Below are positions 50,333 through 60,541 of a DNA stretch of 64,000 nucleotides, piece by piece. The DNA comes from Rhizobium sp. RCAM05350 (lineage in GTDB: Bacteria; Pseudomonadota; Alphaproteobacteria; Rhizobiales; Rhizobiaceae), in the NCBI GenBank assembly GCA_024426085.1, contig CP087974.1, forward strand, positions 2,418,001 to 2,482,000. The letters are read 5' to 3'. Position 1 is the stretch's first letter. Each line of letters begins with the position of its first letter. Position numbers and translations under genes: made by a program. Below the pieces are notes generated by a model. It saw nothing but the letters and a program-made list of their open reading frames with translations, was not told where the DNA came from and searched no databases.

Positions 50333-52336
50333 ATGATCAGAAAAATCCTCATTGCCAATCGTGGCGAGATCGCCTGTCGGGTTATCAAAACGGCCAAGAG
50401 ACTCGGCATCGCCACCGTCGCCGTCCATTCCGACGCGGATGTCGATGCGCTGCATGTGAAAATGGCCGACGAGGCCGTGCATATCGGGCCGGCACCCTCC
50501 AGCCAGTCCTATATCGTCATCGACAAAATCCTCGATGCGATCCGCAAGACCGGCGCCGATGCGGTGCATCCGGGCTATGGCTTCCTGTCGGAGAATGCTG
50601 TCTTTGCGCAGGCGCTGGAAAAGGAAGGCGTCGCCTTCATCGGTCCGCCGGTTGGTGCCATACAGGCGATGGGCGACAAGATCACCTCGAAGAAGCTGGC
50701 GTCTGAGGCCGGCGTCTCCACCGTGCCCGGCCATATGGGCCTGATTGCCGATGCCGACGAGGCGGTAAAAATTTCCGCATCCATCGGCTATCCGGTGATG
50801 ATCAAGGCCTCGGCCGGCGGCGGTGGCAAGGGCATGCGTATTGCCTGGAACGATGCGGAAGCCCGCGAGGGTTTCCAGTCCTCGAAGAACGAGGCGAAGA
50901 ACTCCTTCGGCGACGACCGCATCTTCATCGAGAAATTCGTCACCCAGCCGCGCCATATCGAAATCCAGGTGCTGGGCGACAAGCACGGCACGGTGCTCTA
51001 TCTCGGCGAGCGCGAATGCTCGATCCAGCGGCGCAACCAGAAGGTCATCGAGGAAGCCCCGTCGCCGTTCCTCGACGAGAAAACCCGCCGCGCCATGGGC
51101 GAGCAGGCCGTCGCACTGTCGAAGGCGGTCGGCTATCATTCGGCCGGCACCGTCGAGTTCATCGTCGATGGCGACCGCAATTTCTACTTCCTCGAGATGA
51201 ACACCCGCCTGCAGGTCGAGCATCCGGTGACCGAGCTAATCACCGGCATCGATCTGGTCGAGCAGATGATCCGCGTCGCTTCTGGCGAAAAGCTGTCCTT
51301 CGCTCAGGACGATATCAAGCTCAACGGCTGGGCGATCGAAAGCCGGCTTTATGCCGAGGATCCCTATCGCAACTTCCTGCCCTCAATCGGCCGCCTGTCC
51401 CGCTACCGGCCGCCGGTGGAAGGCAAGACCTCCGATGGCATCATCGTGCGCAACGATACCGGTGTCTTCGAGGGCGGCGAGATCTCGATGTATTACGACC
51501 CGATGGTCGCCAAGCTCTGCACCTGGGCTCCGGACCGGCTAACCGCCATTGATGCCATGTCGGCGGCCCTCGACAATTTCGAGGTCGAGGGCATCGGCCA
51601 TAACCTGCCGTTCCTATCGGCCGTCATGCAGCATGAGCGGTTCCGTTCCGGCAAGATCACCACGGCCTTCATCGCCGAGGAATTCCCGGATGGTTTTCAC
51701 GGGGTCGAGCCCGATGCGGCATCGGCGGCTAAGCTCGCGGCCGTCGCCACGCTGGTGCATCAGGCGCTGCAGGACCGTGCCGTGCAGATTTCCGGCACCA
51801 TCGGCAACCATCGCCGGGTGATCGGCAAGGACTGGGTCGTCACATTTGCCGGCCAGGACCATGCGGTAACGCTCGACGCCTCCGCCGATGGCATTTATGT
51901 CCGGCTGTCGGATGGCACCGTCTTTGCCGCTGCCGGCGACTGGACGCCCGGCCGCAGCCACGCCACCTTCAATGTCGATGGTACGGCCATGGGCGTGAAG
52001 ATCAATCTTTTGGGCACCGGCATCCGCCTGCGCTGGCGCGGCATCGATATTACCGCCCACGTGCGCAGCCCGCGCGTTGCCGAGCTTGCCCGGCTGATGC
52101 CGAAGAAGCTGCCTCCGGATACCTCGAAAATGCTACTCTGCCCGATGCCCGGCGTCATCACCGCCGTCACCGTTATTCCCGGCGAAACCGTGGAGGCCGG
52201 CCAGGCACTGGCGACGGTGGAAGCGATGAAGATGGAAAACATCCTGCGCGCCGAACGGCGGGGCGTGGTCAAGCGGGTCGCGGTTTCGGCAGGCGTAAGT
52301 CTTGCCGTGGACGAGCTGATCATGGAGTTCGAATAG
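50333..52336 (+). CDS. pccA: Propionyl-CoA carboxylase alpha (biotin carboxylase/BCCP) subunit
   Basis: ATP-dependent biotin carboxylase plus biotin carrier, 667 residues, intact. KILIANRGEIACRVIKTAKR at the start, ATP-grasp loop IKASAGGGGKGMRIAW, YLGERECSIQRRNQKVIEE and FLEMNTRLQVEHPVTELITG. A BT-type linker follows and the biotin site is EAMKM near residue 630 in LATVEAMKMENILRAERR. An earlier in-frame ATG at 50309 overlaps the stop of paralogue B and could be used. Works with PccB. Confidence 0.95.
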   Translation: MIRKILIANRGEIACRVIKTAKRLGIATVAVHSDADVDALHVKMADEAVHIGPAPSSQSYIVIDKILDAIRKTGADAVHPGYGFLSENAVFAQALEKEGVAFIGPPVGAIQAMGDKITSKKLASEAGVSTVPGHMGLIADADEAVKISASIGYPVMIKASAGGGGKGMRIAWNDAEAREGFQSSKNEAKNSFGDDRIFIEKFVTQPRHIEIQVLGDKHGTVLYLGERECSIQRRNQKVIEEAPSPFLDEKTRRAMGEQAVALSKAVGYHSAGTVEFIVDGDRNFYFLEMNTRLQVEHPVTELITGIDLVEQMIRVASGEKLSFAQDDIKLNGWAIESRLYAEDPYRNFLPSIGRLSRYRPPVEGKTSDGIIVRNDTGVFEGGEISMYYDPMVAKLCTWAPDRLTAIDAMSAALDNFEVEGIGHNLPFLSAVMQHERFRSGKITTAFIAEEFPDGFHGVEPDAASAAKLAAVATLVHQALQDRAVQISGTIGNHRRVIGKDWVVTFAGQDHAVTLDASADGIYVRLSDGTVFAAAGDWTPGRSHATFNVDGTAMGVKINLLGTGIRLRWRGIDITAHVRSPRVAELARLMPKKLPPDTSKMLLCPMPGVITAVTVIPGETVEAGQALATVEAMKMENILRAERRGVVKRVAVSAGVSLAVDELIMEFE

Positions 52337-53054
52337 AGCCAGAAATTTCCCCGCCTGCAATTCTAACACTTGGCTAAAGCTAAGATGGTGTTGGTGAGGG
52401 GGTAGGACGATGTTTCTATGCTCCTTGTGACAAAACAACGGCTTCAGAGAATTCCCATGGCTTTTTTCCCCGCCCGGAGCGTCCGTGTCATAGTCTGTCC
52501 ATCCCGTCATCGGATACGCTGCCAGGCGTGGCAGTGAGGCGGGACCGGCGCCGGGTGCAAGGGGATGACGCAGACCCTGGCATCGGGGGCCTGCGGAAAA
52601 TGGTCTCCCCTCGGCGACACGGGAGAAGCGGACAGGATACGGATCAGCCTTCCCGCTTCAGATGCCCGAAAGAGCGCGCCGGGCGTGCCTGTGCGGCATA
52701 CACGGTGGTAGACTGGATGGTTTCGCCGGACTTGTCGAAAGTCCGTCCGATTCCTCTTCTATATCTCGGGTTAAGCCCGAGGACGGAGACGAGGAATTCG
52801 GAGGCACCGGCGGTGGCCGGGTGGAGTGTTGCCGATAAATTGGTTCGGCCGGGCTCCATCGGGTCAGACGAACACCGTTCGGGCAAGCCGCCTCAGAGAG
52901 ACCCAAGTCGCAGGCAAAAACCGCTGAACGGGGCGCTGAAAGGTGCCATCTATTCTACTCTCTCGCGGCAGCTCTCAGCGCCCCGTCCGAGTGCCTTCAC
53001 AGCGGAACCACGGCGAGATTTTCGCGCGTGGTTAGAGGCGGTTGAGGTAGACTT
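52337..53054. other. Gene-free, strongly structured region between pccA and the mutase gene
   Basis: About 720 bases with no convincing gene. Perfect hairpins include CGGACTT/AAGTCCG (52727-52745), CTCGGG/CCCGAG (52765-52781) nested inside ATTCCTC/GAGGAAT (52750-52797), and a 12-bp stem ACGGGGCGCTGA/TCAGCGCCCCGT (52928-52939 with 52975-52986). It may hold a small RNA or repeat remnants. Signatures of RNase P RNA, tmRNA and tRNA were looked for and not found. Confidence 0.4.
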
Positions 53055-53176
53055 CCACCTCCCCCTTGAGGAGGGAGGTCGCCGCAAAGCGGCGGGTGGG
53101 GGTGATTGTCAGGGATGCCCTGAAGCGTCACCCCACCCCGGCACTGCGTGCCGACCCTCCCCCTCAAGGGGAGGGT
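53055..53176. repeat. Rhizobial intergenic palindromic repeat (CCTCCCC type)
   Basis: A 120-base palindromic element: left arm CCTCCCCCTTGAGGAGGGAG then GGGTGGGGGTGA; right arm TCACCCCACCCCGGCA then CCCTCCCCCTCAAGGGGAGG. Each arm is itself a hairpin, and internal GCCGC/GCGGC and GGCACTGCGTGCC stems are present. This type is common between rhizobial genes. It sits 32 bases before the mutase start. Confidence 0.7.
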
Positions 53177-53207
53177 GTACGTCCGATCGATGCAAGGAGA
53201 CTTTCCC

Positions 53208-55351
53208 ATGTCCGATAACAAAACCCTCGCCGACTGGGCCGCGCTTGCCGAACGCGAGCTCAAATCCTCGCCCGACAGCCTGACCTGGCAGACGCCGGAG
53301 GGCATCGCCGTCAAGCCGCTCTACACCGAAGCCGACCTTGAAGCTGTCGGTCATCTCGGCTCGCTGCCCGGCCTTGCGCCGTTCACCCGCGGCCCGCACG
53401 CCACCATGTATGCCGGACGTCCCTGGACCATCCGGCAATATGCCGGCTTCTCGACGGCGGAAGCGTCGAATGCCTTCTACCTGCAAGGCGCTCGCCAGCG
53501 GCCAGCAGGGTGTTTCCGTCGCCTTCGATCTCGCCACCCATCGCGGCTATGATTCGGACCATCCGCGCGTTGTCGGCGATGTCGGCAAGGCCGGCGTGGC
53601 GATCGATTCGGTCGAGGACATGAAGATCCTGTTCGATGGCATTCCGCTCGAAAAGATCTCCGTCTCGATGACCATGAATGGTGCGGTCATCCCGATCCTG
53701 GCCAGTTTCATCGTTGCCGGCGAGGAGCAGGGCGTGCCGCGGTCACAACTGTCAGGCACGATCCAGAACGACATCCTCAAGGAGTTCATGGTCCGCAACA
53801 CCTATATCTATCCGCCGGAACCCTCGATGCGGATCGTTGCCGATATCATCGACTATACCGCCCGCGAGATGCCGAAATTCAACTCGATCTCGATTTCCGG
53901 CTACCACATGCAGGAGGCCGGCGCGACGCTGGTGCAGGAGCTGGCCTTCACGCTGGCCGACGGCCGCGAATATGTCCGCGCGGCACTTGCCAAGGGTTTG
54001 AGCGTCGATGAATTCGCCGGCCGCCTGTCGTTCTTCTTCGCCATCGGCATGAATTTCTTCATGGAGGCCGCCAAGCTGCGCGCCGCGCGCCTCCTCTGGA
54101 CCCGGATCATGGAAGGGTTTCATCCGAAGAAACAGTCTTCATTGATGCTCAGGACCCATTGCCAGACATCGGGCGTCTCGCTGCAGGAACAGGACCCCTA
54201 CAACAACATCATCCGCACGGCCTTCGAGGCGATGTCGGCGGTGCTGGGCGGCACCCAGTCGCTGCACACCAATTCCTTCGACGAAGCCATCGCGCTGCCG
54301 ACAGAATTCTCCTCACGCATCGCCCGCAATACCCAGCTGATCCTGCAGCACGAAACCGGTGTCACCAAGGTCGTCGACCCCTTAGCCGGCTCATATTATG
54401 TCGAGAGCCTGACGGCCGAACTTGCCGACAAGGCCTGGGCGCTGATGGAAGAGGTGGAAGCGCTGGGCGGCATGACCAAGGCTGTGGCCGATGGCCTGCC
54501 GAAACGGCTGATCGGAACAGGCGGCCACCCGCCGCCAGGCCGCCGTCGACAAGGGCGAAGAGGTCATTGTCGGCGTCAACAAATACCGGCTCGAGACCGA
54601 GGACGACCTCGACATTCTCGACATCGACAATGCCGCCGTCCGCATCGCCCAGATCAGCCGCATTGAGGAGACGCGCAAACGGCGCGGCACGGCCGAGGTG
54701 ACTGCAGCGCTCGAAGCGCTGACGCAGGTCGCCCGCACCGGCGACGGCAATATTCTCGAAGCGGCCGTCCGGGCTGCCCGCGCCCGTGCCACGGTCGGTG
54801 AAATCTCCGATGCGATGCGCGTGGTCTTCGGCGATCACACCGCCGTGCCGGAAGTGGTCAGCGATATCTATGGCGACGCCTACAAGGACGAGCCGGAACT
54901 GGCGACACTGTCTGCCCGGCTGTCCGACTTCTCGCGCACAACCGGCCGCAAGCCGAAGATCATGGTCGCCAAGCTTGGCCAGGACGGCCATGACCGCGGC
55001 GCCAAGATCATCGCCTCGGCGTTCGGCGATATCGGCTTCGACGTGCTGGCGGGTCCGCTGTTCCAGACCCCGGACGAAGCGGCTGACATGGCGGTCAGTG
55101 CAAAGGTGCACGTGATCGGCATGTCGTCGCTGGCCGCCGGCCACAAGACGCTGGCGCCGCAGCTGATCGATGCTTTGAAGGCCAAGGGTGGCGGTGACGT
55201 GATCGTCGTCGTCGGCGGCGTCGTGCCGCGTCAGGATTACCAGTTCCTGCTCGACCATGGCGTTGCCGCCGTCTTCGGGCCTGGAACCAACGTGATGGAG
55301 GCCGGCCGCGCCGTTCTCGACCTTCTGGAAGGCCGGTTGCGCAACGCGTGA
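53208..55351 (+). CDS. Methylmalonyl-CoA mutase (frameshifted)
   Basis: Adenosylcobalamin-dependent mutase making succinyl-CoA, about 713 residues in one chain. Substrate barrel: [40 protein letters not shown] and [20 protein letters not shown]. Downstream: [21 protein letters not shown]-terminal B12 domain with the DxHxxG motif in [19 protein letters not shown]. Breaks: an extra T near 53482 (TACCGC to TACCTGC) and an extra G near 54514 (ATCGAA to ATCGGAA). Completes the pathway begun by PccAB. The rhizobial gene is often called bhbA. Confidence 0.93.
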
Positions 55352-55517
55352 GGCGAGATTTCGCCACAATTAATCATCGCTGAAAAGTTGTGCTTCCGAT
55401 TTCAAGGAAATGTCGCATTCTGTCCACGTGCTCAACTGATTCGCCTCATGTGCCTGCGTCCAGGCCGGATTGAGAGCTGAACGACAACGCTAAATGATTT
55501 AGCCGGGGGGCAGCGCA

Positions 55518-55704
55518 ATGCAGAAGCGACGACGTCGAAAACTGGGCAGTTTACAGAGCACAACAAATTCTGATGCGCGAGGGCATGGACCTCGCTCTGT
55601 CAGCACGCGATTTCGACAGCGGCACGATCAGGGCCAAGGGCAAGCTCCTTGCCATGGCGATTGCGGCATCCCTGGTCGAAGCGTCCGCAGCCCGGGCGGA
55701 TTGA
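55518..55704 (+). CDS. Small hypothetical protein (one frameshift)
   Basis: After removing one base near 55527 the frame reads MQK then DDVENWAVYRAQQILMREG and MDLALSARDFDSGTIRAKGK, ending AAARAD-like ASAARAD, about 61 residues. The plus-one frame in the raw sequence is unnatural, whereas this reading has a soluble helical protein of normal composition. A Gly-rich GGGGGG stretch before the ATG may serve as ribosome site. Function unknown. Confidence 0.5.
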
Positions 55705-55854
55705 CGAGCCCTGCAAGCGGAACCTTTCAGAAACCATATCGCGACCCGGCTTCACGCCACGTTCACACCCCCTAAATCTAGGAATTGTCAGCGCCTCCCT
55801 TGGCTCTAGACTGTTGCTTCAAACCGGGTGTGTTTCGAGCGATAGGGTGAAGCA

Positions 55855-56061
55855 ATGTCGTTTCTGTCGGACATGGCCTTGAACCAGAGTGAAATCGAAG
55901 TGGTCTGCGGCGCGCTGGAGGAATGGTGCGAGGAAAACCGCACGCCGCTTGACAGTGAGGGCGGCCGCGATGCCGCCACCGTGATGCTCGGCCTCTACAA
56001 GACCGGCCATGGAACCAAGGGCGCGATCCTCGAAGCAATGCGCCGGGTCAACGGCGAGTAA
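55855..56061 (+). CDS. Small hypothetical protein
   Basis: A 68-residue acidic protein: MSFLSDMALNQSEIEVVCGA, then WCEENRTPLDSEGGRDAATV and YKTGHGTKGAILEAMRRVNG. No signal peptide or membrane segment. Preceded by GGGTGAAGCA. The composition and the intact frame in all codons support a real gene. Not assigned to a family; lies upstream of the HxlR regulator on the same strand. Confidence 0.6.
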   Translation: MSFLSDMALNQSEIEVVCGALEEWCEENRTPLDSEGGRDAATVMLGLYKTGHGTKGAILEAMRRVNGE

Positions 56062-56107
56062 TCCGCAGCGACTTGCAGGATGCAAGCCAAGGCCCTACAT
56101 AAGAGCG

Positions 56108-56554
56108 ATGCAGCGCCGGAACTTCGACGAGATGAATTGCCCCATCGCCCGCACCCTCGACCGGGTGGGTGAATGGTGGAGTATTCTCATCCTGCGGGAT
56201 GTTTTCTTCGGCCGCACGAAGTTCGATGAATTCCAGAAAAGCACCGGCATTGCCCCGAACATCCTGACTCGCCGGTTGAAATCGCTGGTCGAGGCCGGGC
56301 TTCTGGAAAAACGCGCCTATCAGGACCGGCCGGTGCGCTACGAATATCTGCTCACGGACATGGGGCGTGAGATGCAGCCTCTGCTGATCGCGCTGTCGAT
56401 GTTCGGCAACCGGCATTTCGCCGATCGCGGCGTCACCATGCGGCTGACCGACAAGGAAACCGGAGCCGCCGCGCTACCGGTCTATGTCGACAGCCTGACC
56501 GGCAAGCTGATCGATGACGAAAATTTCTCCCTGAAATCAGTCCGCCAGGCCTGA
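56108..56554 (+). CDS. HxlR-family transcriptional regulator
   Basis: A 148-residue winged-helix regulator: MNCPIARTLDRVGEWWSILI with the single N-terminal Cys used for redox sensing in many members, then LRDVFFGRTKFDEFQKSTGI and PNILTRRLKSLVEAGLLEKR (recognition helix), wing RPVRYEYLLTDMGREMQP. A C-terminal tail (VDSLTGKLIDDENFSLKSVR) extends the usual 110-120 residues. The MFS gene next to it has a perfect inverted repeat in its promoter, which this protein may bind. Confidence 0.88.
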   Translation: MQRRNFDEMNCPIARTLDRVGEWWSILILRDVFFGRTKFDEFQKSTGIAPNILTRRLKSLVEAGLLEKRAYQDRPVRYEYLLTDMGREMQPLLIALSMFGNRHFADRGVTMRLTDKETGAAALPVYVDSLTGKLIDDENFSLKSVRQA

Positions 56555-56723
56555 ATTTTCCCCGGCCCCTGAGACTGCGGTAGACTCCTCTGAGATTGCC
56601 AGTGGAGTTCATTTCTTTGCGCTTTTCCGCCCCTACAGTTCTCGAAACCTTTTACCGCCATGGCGCAGCCCCGGACCGATCTTCCTCTCTCCACCAGTAA
56701 CTTGCATAATGAAAGCTTTTGTA

Positions 56724-56752
56724 TTAGTGACTTTTATGTTGATAGTCACTAA
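56724..56752 (+). promoter_or_regulatory. Candidate HxlR operator upstream of the MFS gene
   Basis: TTAGTGACT (56724-56732) and AGTCACTAA (56744-56752), a perfect 9-bp inverted repeat with an 11-base spacer, 45 bases before the MFS start. Arm length and spacing suit a dimeric winged-helix regulator, and the nearest one is the adjacent HxlR protein. Confidence 0.6.
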
Positions 56753-56796
56753 GCCCGCATCGCTCCTGATGCCGGCGCCCGTTGAGAACCCTGCCC

Positions 56797-58074
56797 ATGC
56801 TCTCCACAACGCTTTCCAGACGCCTTGAACAACGGGAAATCCACTATGGCTGGATCGTTGCTGCCACGGCATTCCTCACCATGCTGGTCACCGCCGGAAC
56901 CATCGGCGCCCCATCGGTCCTGATCCTGCCGCTGCAGAAGGAGTTCGGCTGGGAGGCAACGGAAATCTCCGCCGCCCTTGCCATGCGCTTCATCCTGTTC
57001 GGCCTGATGGCGCCGTTTGCCGCAGCCCTGATGAACCGTTTCGGCATGCGACTGATGGCACTGACGGCATTGACTGTCGTGTTCATCGGCATGGGATTGT
57101 CGTTGTTCATGCGCGAGGTCTGGCAGCTGGTCGTGCTCTGGGGCTTCGTCGTCGGAACCGGCACGGGGCTGACAGCGATGGTCATGGGCGCGACCGTCGC
57201 CACCCGCTGGTTCACCGCCCGGCGAGGCTTGGTCATCGGTCTGTTGACGGCCAGCACCGCCACCGGCCAGCTGGTATTCATGCCGCTGATCGTGGCTTTG
57301 ACAGAGGCCTACGGTTGGCGCGCAGCCATCATGTTCATTCTCGGCATGTTGTTTGTCTGCGCCACCGCGATGCTGCTATTCATGCGTGATCGTCCAACCG
57401 ACCTGGGATTGCGCCCCTACGGTCAGGTGGTGGACGATCCGCCGGCGACAGGCCCCCTCAAGACCAACTCGCCAATCGACGTGCTAATCGAGGCATCGAA
57501 GACGCGGATTTTCTGGGTGCTGTTCCTGTCGTTCTTCATCTGCGGCGCCTCGACCAACGGGTTGATCCAGACACATTTCGTCTCGCTCTGCGCCGACTAC
57601 GGCATGACAGCCATCACCGCGACGGGCATTCTGGCCATCATCGGCGTGTTCGATTTCGCCGGCACCGTCGCCTCCGGCTGGCTGGCCGACCGCTATGACA
57701 ACCGCTGGCTTCTGTTCTGGTATTACGGCCTGCGCGGCCTGTCGCTGCTCTGGCTGCCGTTCACCGGCTTCGAATTCCTCGGCCTGTCGATCTTCGCCGT
57801 GTTCTACGGTCTGGATTGGGTGGCCACCGTGCCGCCGACGGTCAAGTTGACTGCCCAGCATTTCGGCCGCGAGCGCGCCAACATGGTGTTCGGCTGGGTG
57901 TTCACCGGCCACCAGATCGGCGCCGCCTTCGCAGCCTTCGGCGGCGGCTTCATCCGCGACAATTACGCAAGCTACCTGCCCGCTCTGATGATCGCCGGAG
58001 CGCTCTGCCTGATGGCGGCACCCTTGGTGCTTTCGGCCGGCACCGCCAAGCTCAAGCCGGCAACGGCCGGCTGA
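56797..58074 (+). CDS. MFS transporter
   Basis: A 12-helix major facilitator of 425 residues, intact. Opens with a cytoplasmic TTLSRRLEQREIHYGWIVAA and contains GAPSVLILPLQKEFGWEATE (first loop), GTVASGWLADRYDNRWLLFW (motif A of the second half) and WVATVPPTVKLTAQHFGRER, typical of the monocarboxylate/oxalate-formate antiporter-like subgroup (MCT-like). Substrate unknown. Probably controlled by the HxlR gene in front. An in-frame TTG lies five codons upstream. Confidence 0.88.
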   Translation: MLSTTLSRRLEQREIHYGWIVAATAFLTMLVTAGTIGAPSVLILPLQKEFGWEATEISAALAMRFILFGLMAPFAAALMNRFGMRLMALTALTVVFIGMGLSLFMREVWQLVVLWGFVVGTGTGLTAMVMGATVATRWFTARRGLVIGLLTASTATGQLVFMPLIVALTEAYGWRAAIMFILGMLFVCATAMLLFMRDRPTDLGLRPYGQVVDDPPATGPLKTNSPIDVLIEASKTRIFWVLFLSFFICGASTNGLIQTHFVSLCADYGMTAITATGILAIIGVFDFAGTVASGWLADRYDNRWLLFWYYGLRGLSLLWLPFTGFEFLGLSIFAVFYGLDWVATVPPTVKLTAQHFGRERANMVFGWVFTGHQIGAAFAAFGGGFIRDNYASYLPALMIAGALCLMAAPLVLSAGTAKLKPATAG

Positions 58075-58080
58075 AGCCGG

Positions 58081-59112
58081 TCAGTTGACGCTGACGGGTT
58101 TGGAGCGCATGCGGGACACCGTTTCGCGCTCCGCCCGCTTGCAGCGCATCGGCGGCAGGTTGCGGTCCATCAGGTCCGTGTCCTCCAGCACCATGTCGCC
58201 CATCTTCTTGAAGGCACTATCAAGCGCTCCCGCCCGGTGGGCGGAGCGCAGGAAACCCTTGAGGCTGCGCACGGGATGATCAAGCGGCAGCGGTTCGTCG
58301 GGAAAAACGTCGCTCGCCGCAACGATATGGCCGCTTGAGACCGCCGCCATCAGCGCATCGAAATCGACGACATTGGCGCGGCTGAGCAGGATGAAGGCAG
58401 CCCCGGGTCGCATGCTGGCAAAGGCCTTGGCACCGAGGAAATGCTGGTTTTCGCTAGTGACGGCCGCGACGACGAAGATGAAATCGCTCTCAGTCAGCAC
58501 ATCCTTGAGGCTCGACGGCTTGACGCCATTATCGAGCAGGATCGAGGCCGGCATCCAGGGATCGTAGACACGGGTATTGGTGCGGAAGCCGGAGAGAACG
58601 CGGTTCAAAGCCTTTCCGAGATCGCCGAAACCGATGATGCCGACATCGGCGCCCGACAAAAGCCGCGCCCCGGCATTGCCCTCGCCACCCCAGAGTTCGC
58701 GGCCCTCACGGAAATCGACATCCGCATCGACGATGCCGCGGGCGATGTTCAGCGCCATGGCAAGCCCCATCTCGGCAACCGGCTCGGCAAACACCTGCCC
58801 CGTCGTCACCACATGGATGCCGCGGGCAAACAGCACCTCATAGGGCATGTTGTTGATCAGGTTGCTCTCGACATTGAGGATGCAGCGGAGCTGCGGCATG
58901 CGCGCCAGCGTCTCGGCGCTCAAGGGCGGCTGGCCGATGATGTAACGCGCCTCGCCGAGGACCGCGTCGCCGAGCCCGGCGATATTGTCCGGATCCGCTT
59001 CGACGATACGATATTTGGCTTTCAGCTGTTCCAGTGCTGATGGTGTGAAAATCAGATCGAGCGTGCGCGGCTCCGGCGCGCAGATGGCCAAGGGCCGTTG
59101 CGTTTCAGGCAT
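58081..59112 (-). CDS. D-isomer-specific 2-hydroxyacid dehydrogenase
   Basis: An NAD(P)-dependent dehydrogenase of 343 residues of the phosphoglycerate/hydroxypyruvate dehydrogenase fold. The Rossmann motif is GADVGIIGFGDLGKALNRVL (near residue 160), the catalytic Arg is in LLSRANVVDFDAL, the Glu in DVFPDEPLPLDHP and the His in FLRSAHRAGALDSAFK. Start has a GGGAG site. Substrate not readable; convergent with the MFS gene, only six bases apart. Confidence 0.88.
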   Translation of the reverse strand: MPETQRPLAICAPEPRTLDLIFTPSALEQLKAKYRIVEADPDNIAGLGDAVLGEARYIIGQPPLSAETLARMPQLRCILNVESNLINNMPYEVLFARGIHVVTTGQVFAEPVAEMGLAMALNIARGIVDADVDFREGRELWGGEGNAGARLLSGADVGIIGFGDLGKALNRVLSGFRTNTRVYDPWMPASILLDNGVKPSSLKDVLTESDFIFVVAAVTSENQHFLGAKAFASMRPGAAFILLSRANVVDFDALMAAVSSGHIVAASDVFPDEPLPLDHPVRSLKGFLRSAHRAGALDSAFKKMGDMVLEDTDLMDRNLPPMRCKRAERETVSRMRSKPVSVN

Positions 59113-59217
59113 GGTATCGTCTCCCTCGCCGGGCGTGGGAAAGACCCGGCATTCCTCTTGGCCGAAGTTGTATGGATGATCAGCCAATTTGCAAGAGAGC
59201 CGGACGGGAGGATGGGT

Positions 59218-59536
59218 CTAATAATCGAGGCCGCGCATGTAGCGGTCGATCGGAACGGGGCGTGCCGGGAGACTGGAAGACAGGGCCGTTGCCCTGGCGG
59301 CAATTGTTGATGGTCCGGTAGCGCGGCGCAAAGGTGGGGTGGCCCTCGCGCTCGACGACGGTCTGCTCGCAGTAGATCCGCTTGGCGTCGAACGCCTCCT
59401 CCGGTGTCTTCACACCGGGCAGATCAGTGTAGACCTGAGCAAGCTGCACAGGCTCTGTGGACAGCGGCGCAGCAAAGGTCGGGACACCGGACAGAACCAG
59501 GGCAGTGGAGAGAAAAATAGTCTGCAGGATCAACAT
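59218..59536 (-). CDS. Small exported hypothetical protein (one frameshift)
   Basis: About 105 residues with a signal peptide (MLILQTIFLSTALVLSGVPT, cleavage near FAA-P) and a periplasmic part with VYTDLPGVKTPEEAFDAKRI, two cysteines (RIYCEQTVV and NNCRQGNGP) and ending RYMRGLDY after correction of one extra base near 59252. The Cys pair may form a disulfide. No family recognised. Lies upstream of the dehydrogenase gene on the same strand. Confidence 0.6.
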
Positions 59537-59676
59537 CTACGTTCCAACCGATGCCCGATCAACGCCATGGCTCTCCCCGGGCATGAGGAGACGGTATCGT
59601 TTCCGGTGAAGTTGCGCTATAGCCCAACGACTTGAACCAAAGCGCGGTAATGCGTCCGGCTGATGTGGGGTTTTCC

Positions 59677-60306
59677 ATGGCAAATACAATACGGCTTCAC
59701 GAAGGCGACATTTCAGTTGAAGACGCTGCCCGCTACAAGGGCGCGATCGCCATCGATACCGGAAACGCTCGGCCTCATTCCGCGCCGTGACCGGCTCTGC
59801 CTCGTGCAGCTTTCGCCGGGTGATGGCTCTGCCGACGTGATCCGGATCGCCAAGGGCCAGACGCAGGCACCGAACCTCGTCGCCATGCTGGAGGACCCGA
59901 CCCGCCAGAAGATCTTCCATTTCGGCCGCTTCGATATCGCCGTACTGTTCCACACCTTTGGCGTTACGACGACGCCGGTGTTCTGCACCAAGATAGCCTC
60001 GCGGCTGACGCGGACCTATACCGACCGGCACGGCCTGAAAGACAATCTGAAGGAACTGCTCGACGTCGACATTTCCAAGCACCAGCAGTCCTCCGACTGG
60101 GCCGCCGACAAGCTTTCGCAGGCGCAGCTGGAATATGCCGCATCCGACGTGCTGCATCTGCATGCCCTGCGCGACAAGTTGACCGTGCATGGCTGATCCA
60201 CGACGGCCGCGCCGACCATGCCGACGCCTGCTTCGCCTTCCTGCCGACCCGTTCCAAGCTCGACCTGCTCGGCTGGGACGAAACGGACATTTTCGCGCAT
60301 AGCTGA
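59677..60306 (+). CDS. RNase D-like 3'-5' exonuclease (frameshifted)
   Basis: A DEDD-family exonuclease domain alone, about 209 residues: MANTIRLHEGDISVEDAARY, Exo I AIDTETLGLIPRRDRLCLVQL, Exo II region IFHFGRFDIAVLFHTFGV and Exo III SQAQLEYAASDVLHLHALRD. Lacks the HRDC domains of full RNase D, as many alphaproteobacterial homologues do. One extra G at 59761 (ACCGAA to ACCGGAA) hides the catalytic DTE motif, and a second break near 60192 precedes LIHDGRADHADACFAFLPTR. Confidence 0.85.
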
Positions 60307-60541
60307 TCGGCGCCGATCGGAGGCATAGCTGGAGAGCTTTGCCGTGTCCTGTGGACTTCGTGCTCTTTTGGGCAGGCCCTGATGCGGCCTCACCGTTCAC
60401 ACAACGGCTCTTCCTCGCCCAGAAATCGACCGAAAGACGAAGACGACCTGATAATTGAGGGTGAATATTAGGTTAATCAGGAATTAATGGTTGCCAGTTA
60501 CTGTCAGCGACATCCCACGTTGCAGACCGCGCGGAGCAGCC

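Noticed and set aside
52480-52990. RNase P RNA or tmRNA gene
   Set aside because: Neither the GAGGAAAGTCC-type core of RNase P RNA nor a T-arm/CCA acceptor or tag frame of tmRNA could be found.
52528-53283. 251-codon plus-strand frame between pccA and the mutase
   Set aside because: It runs through palindromic repeats and into the mutase start, has no ribosome site and no natural protein segment.
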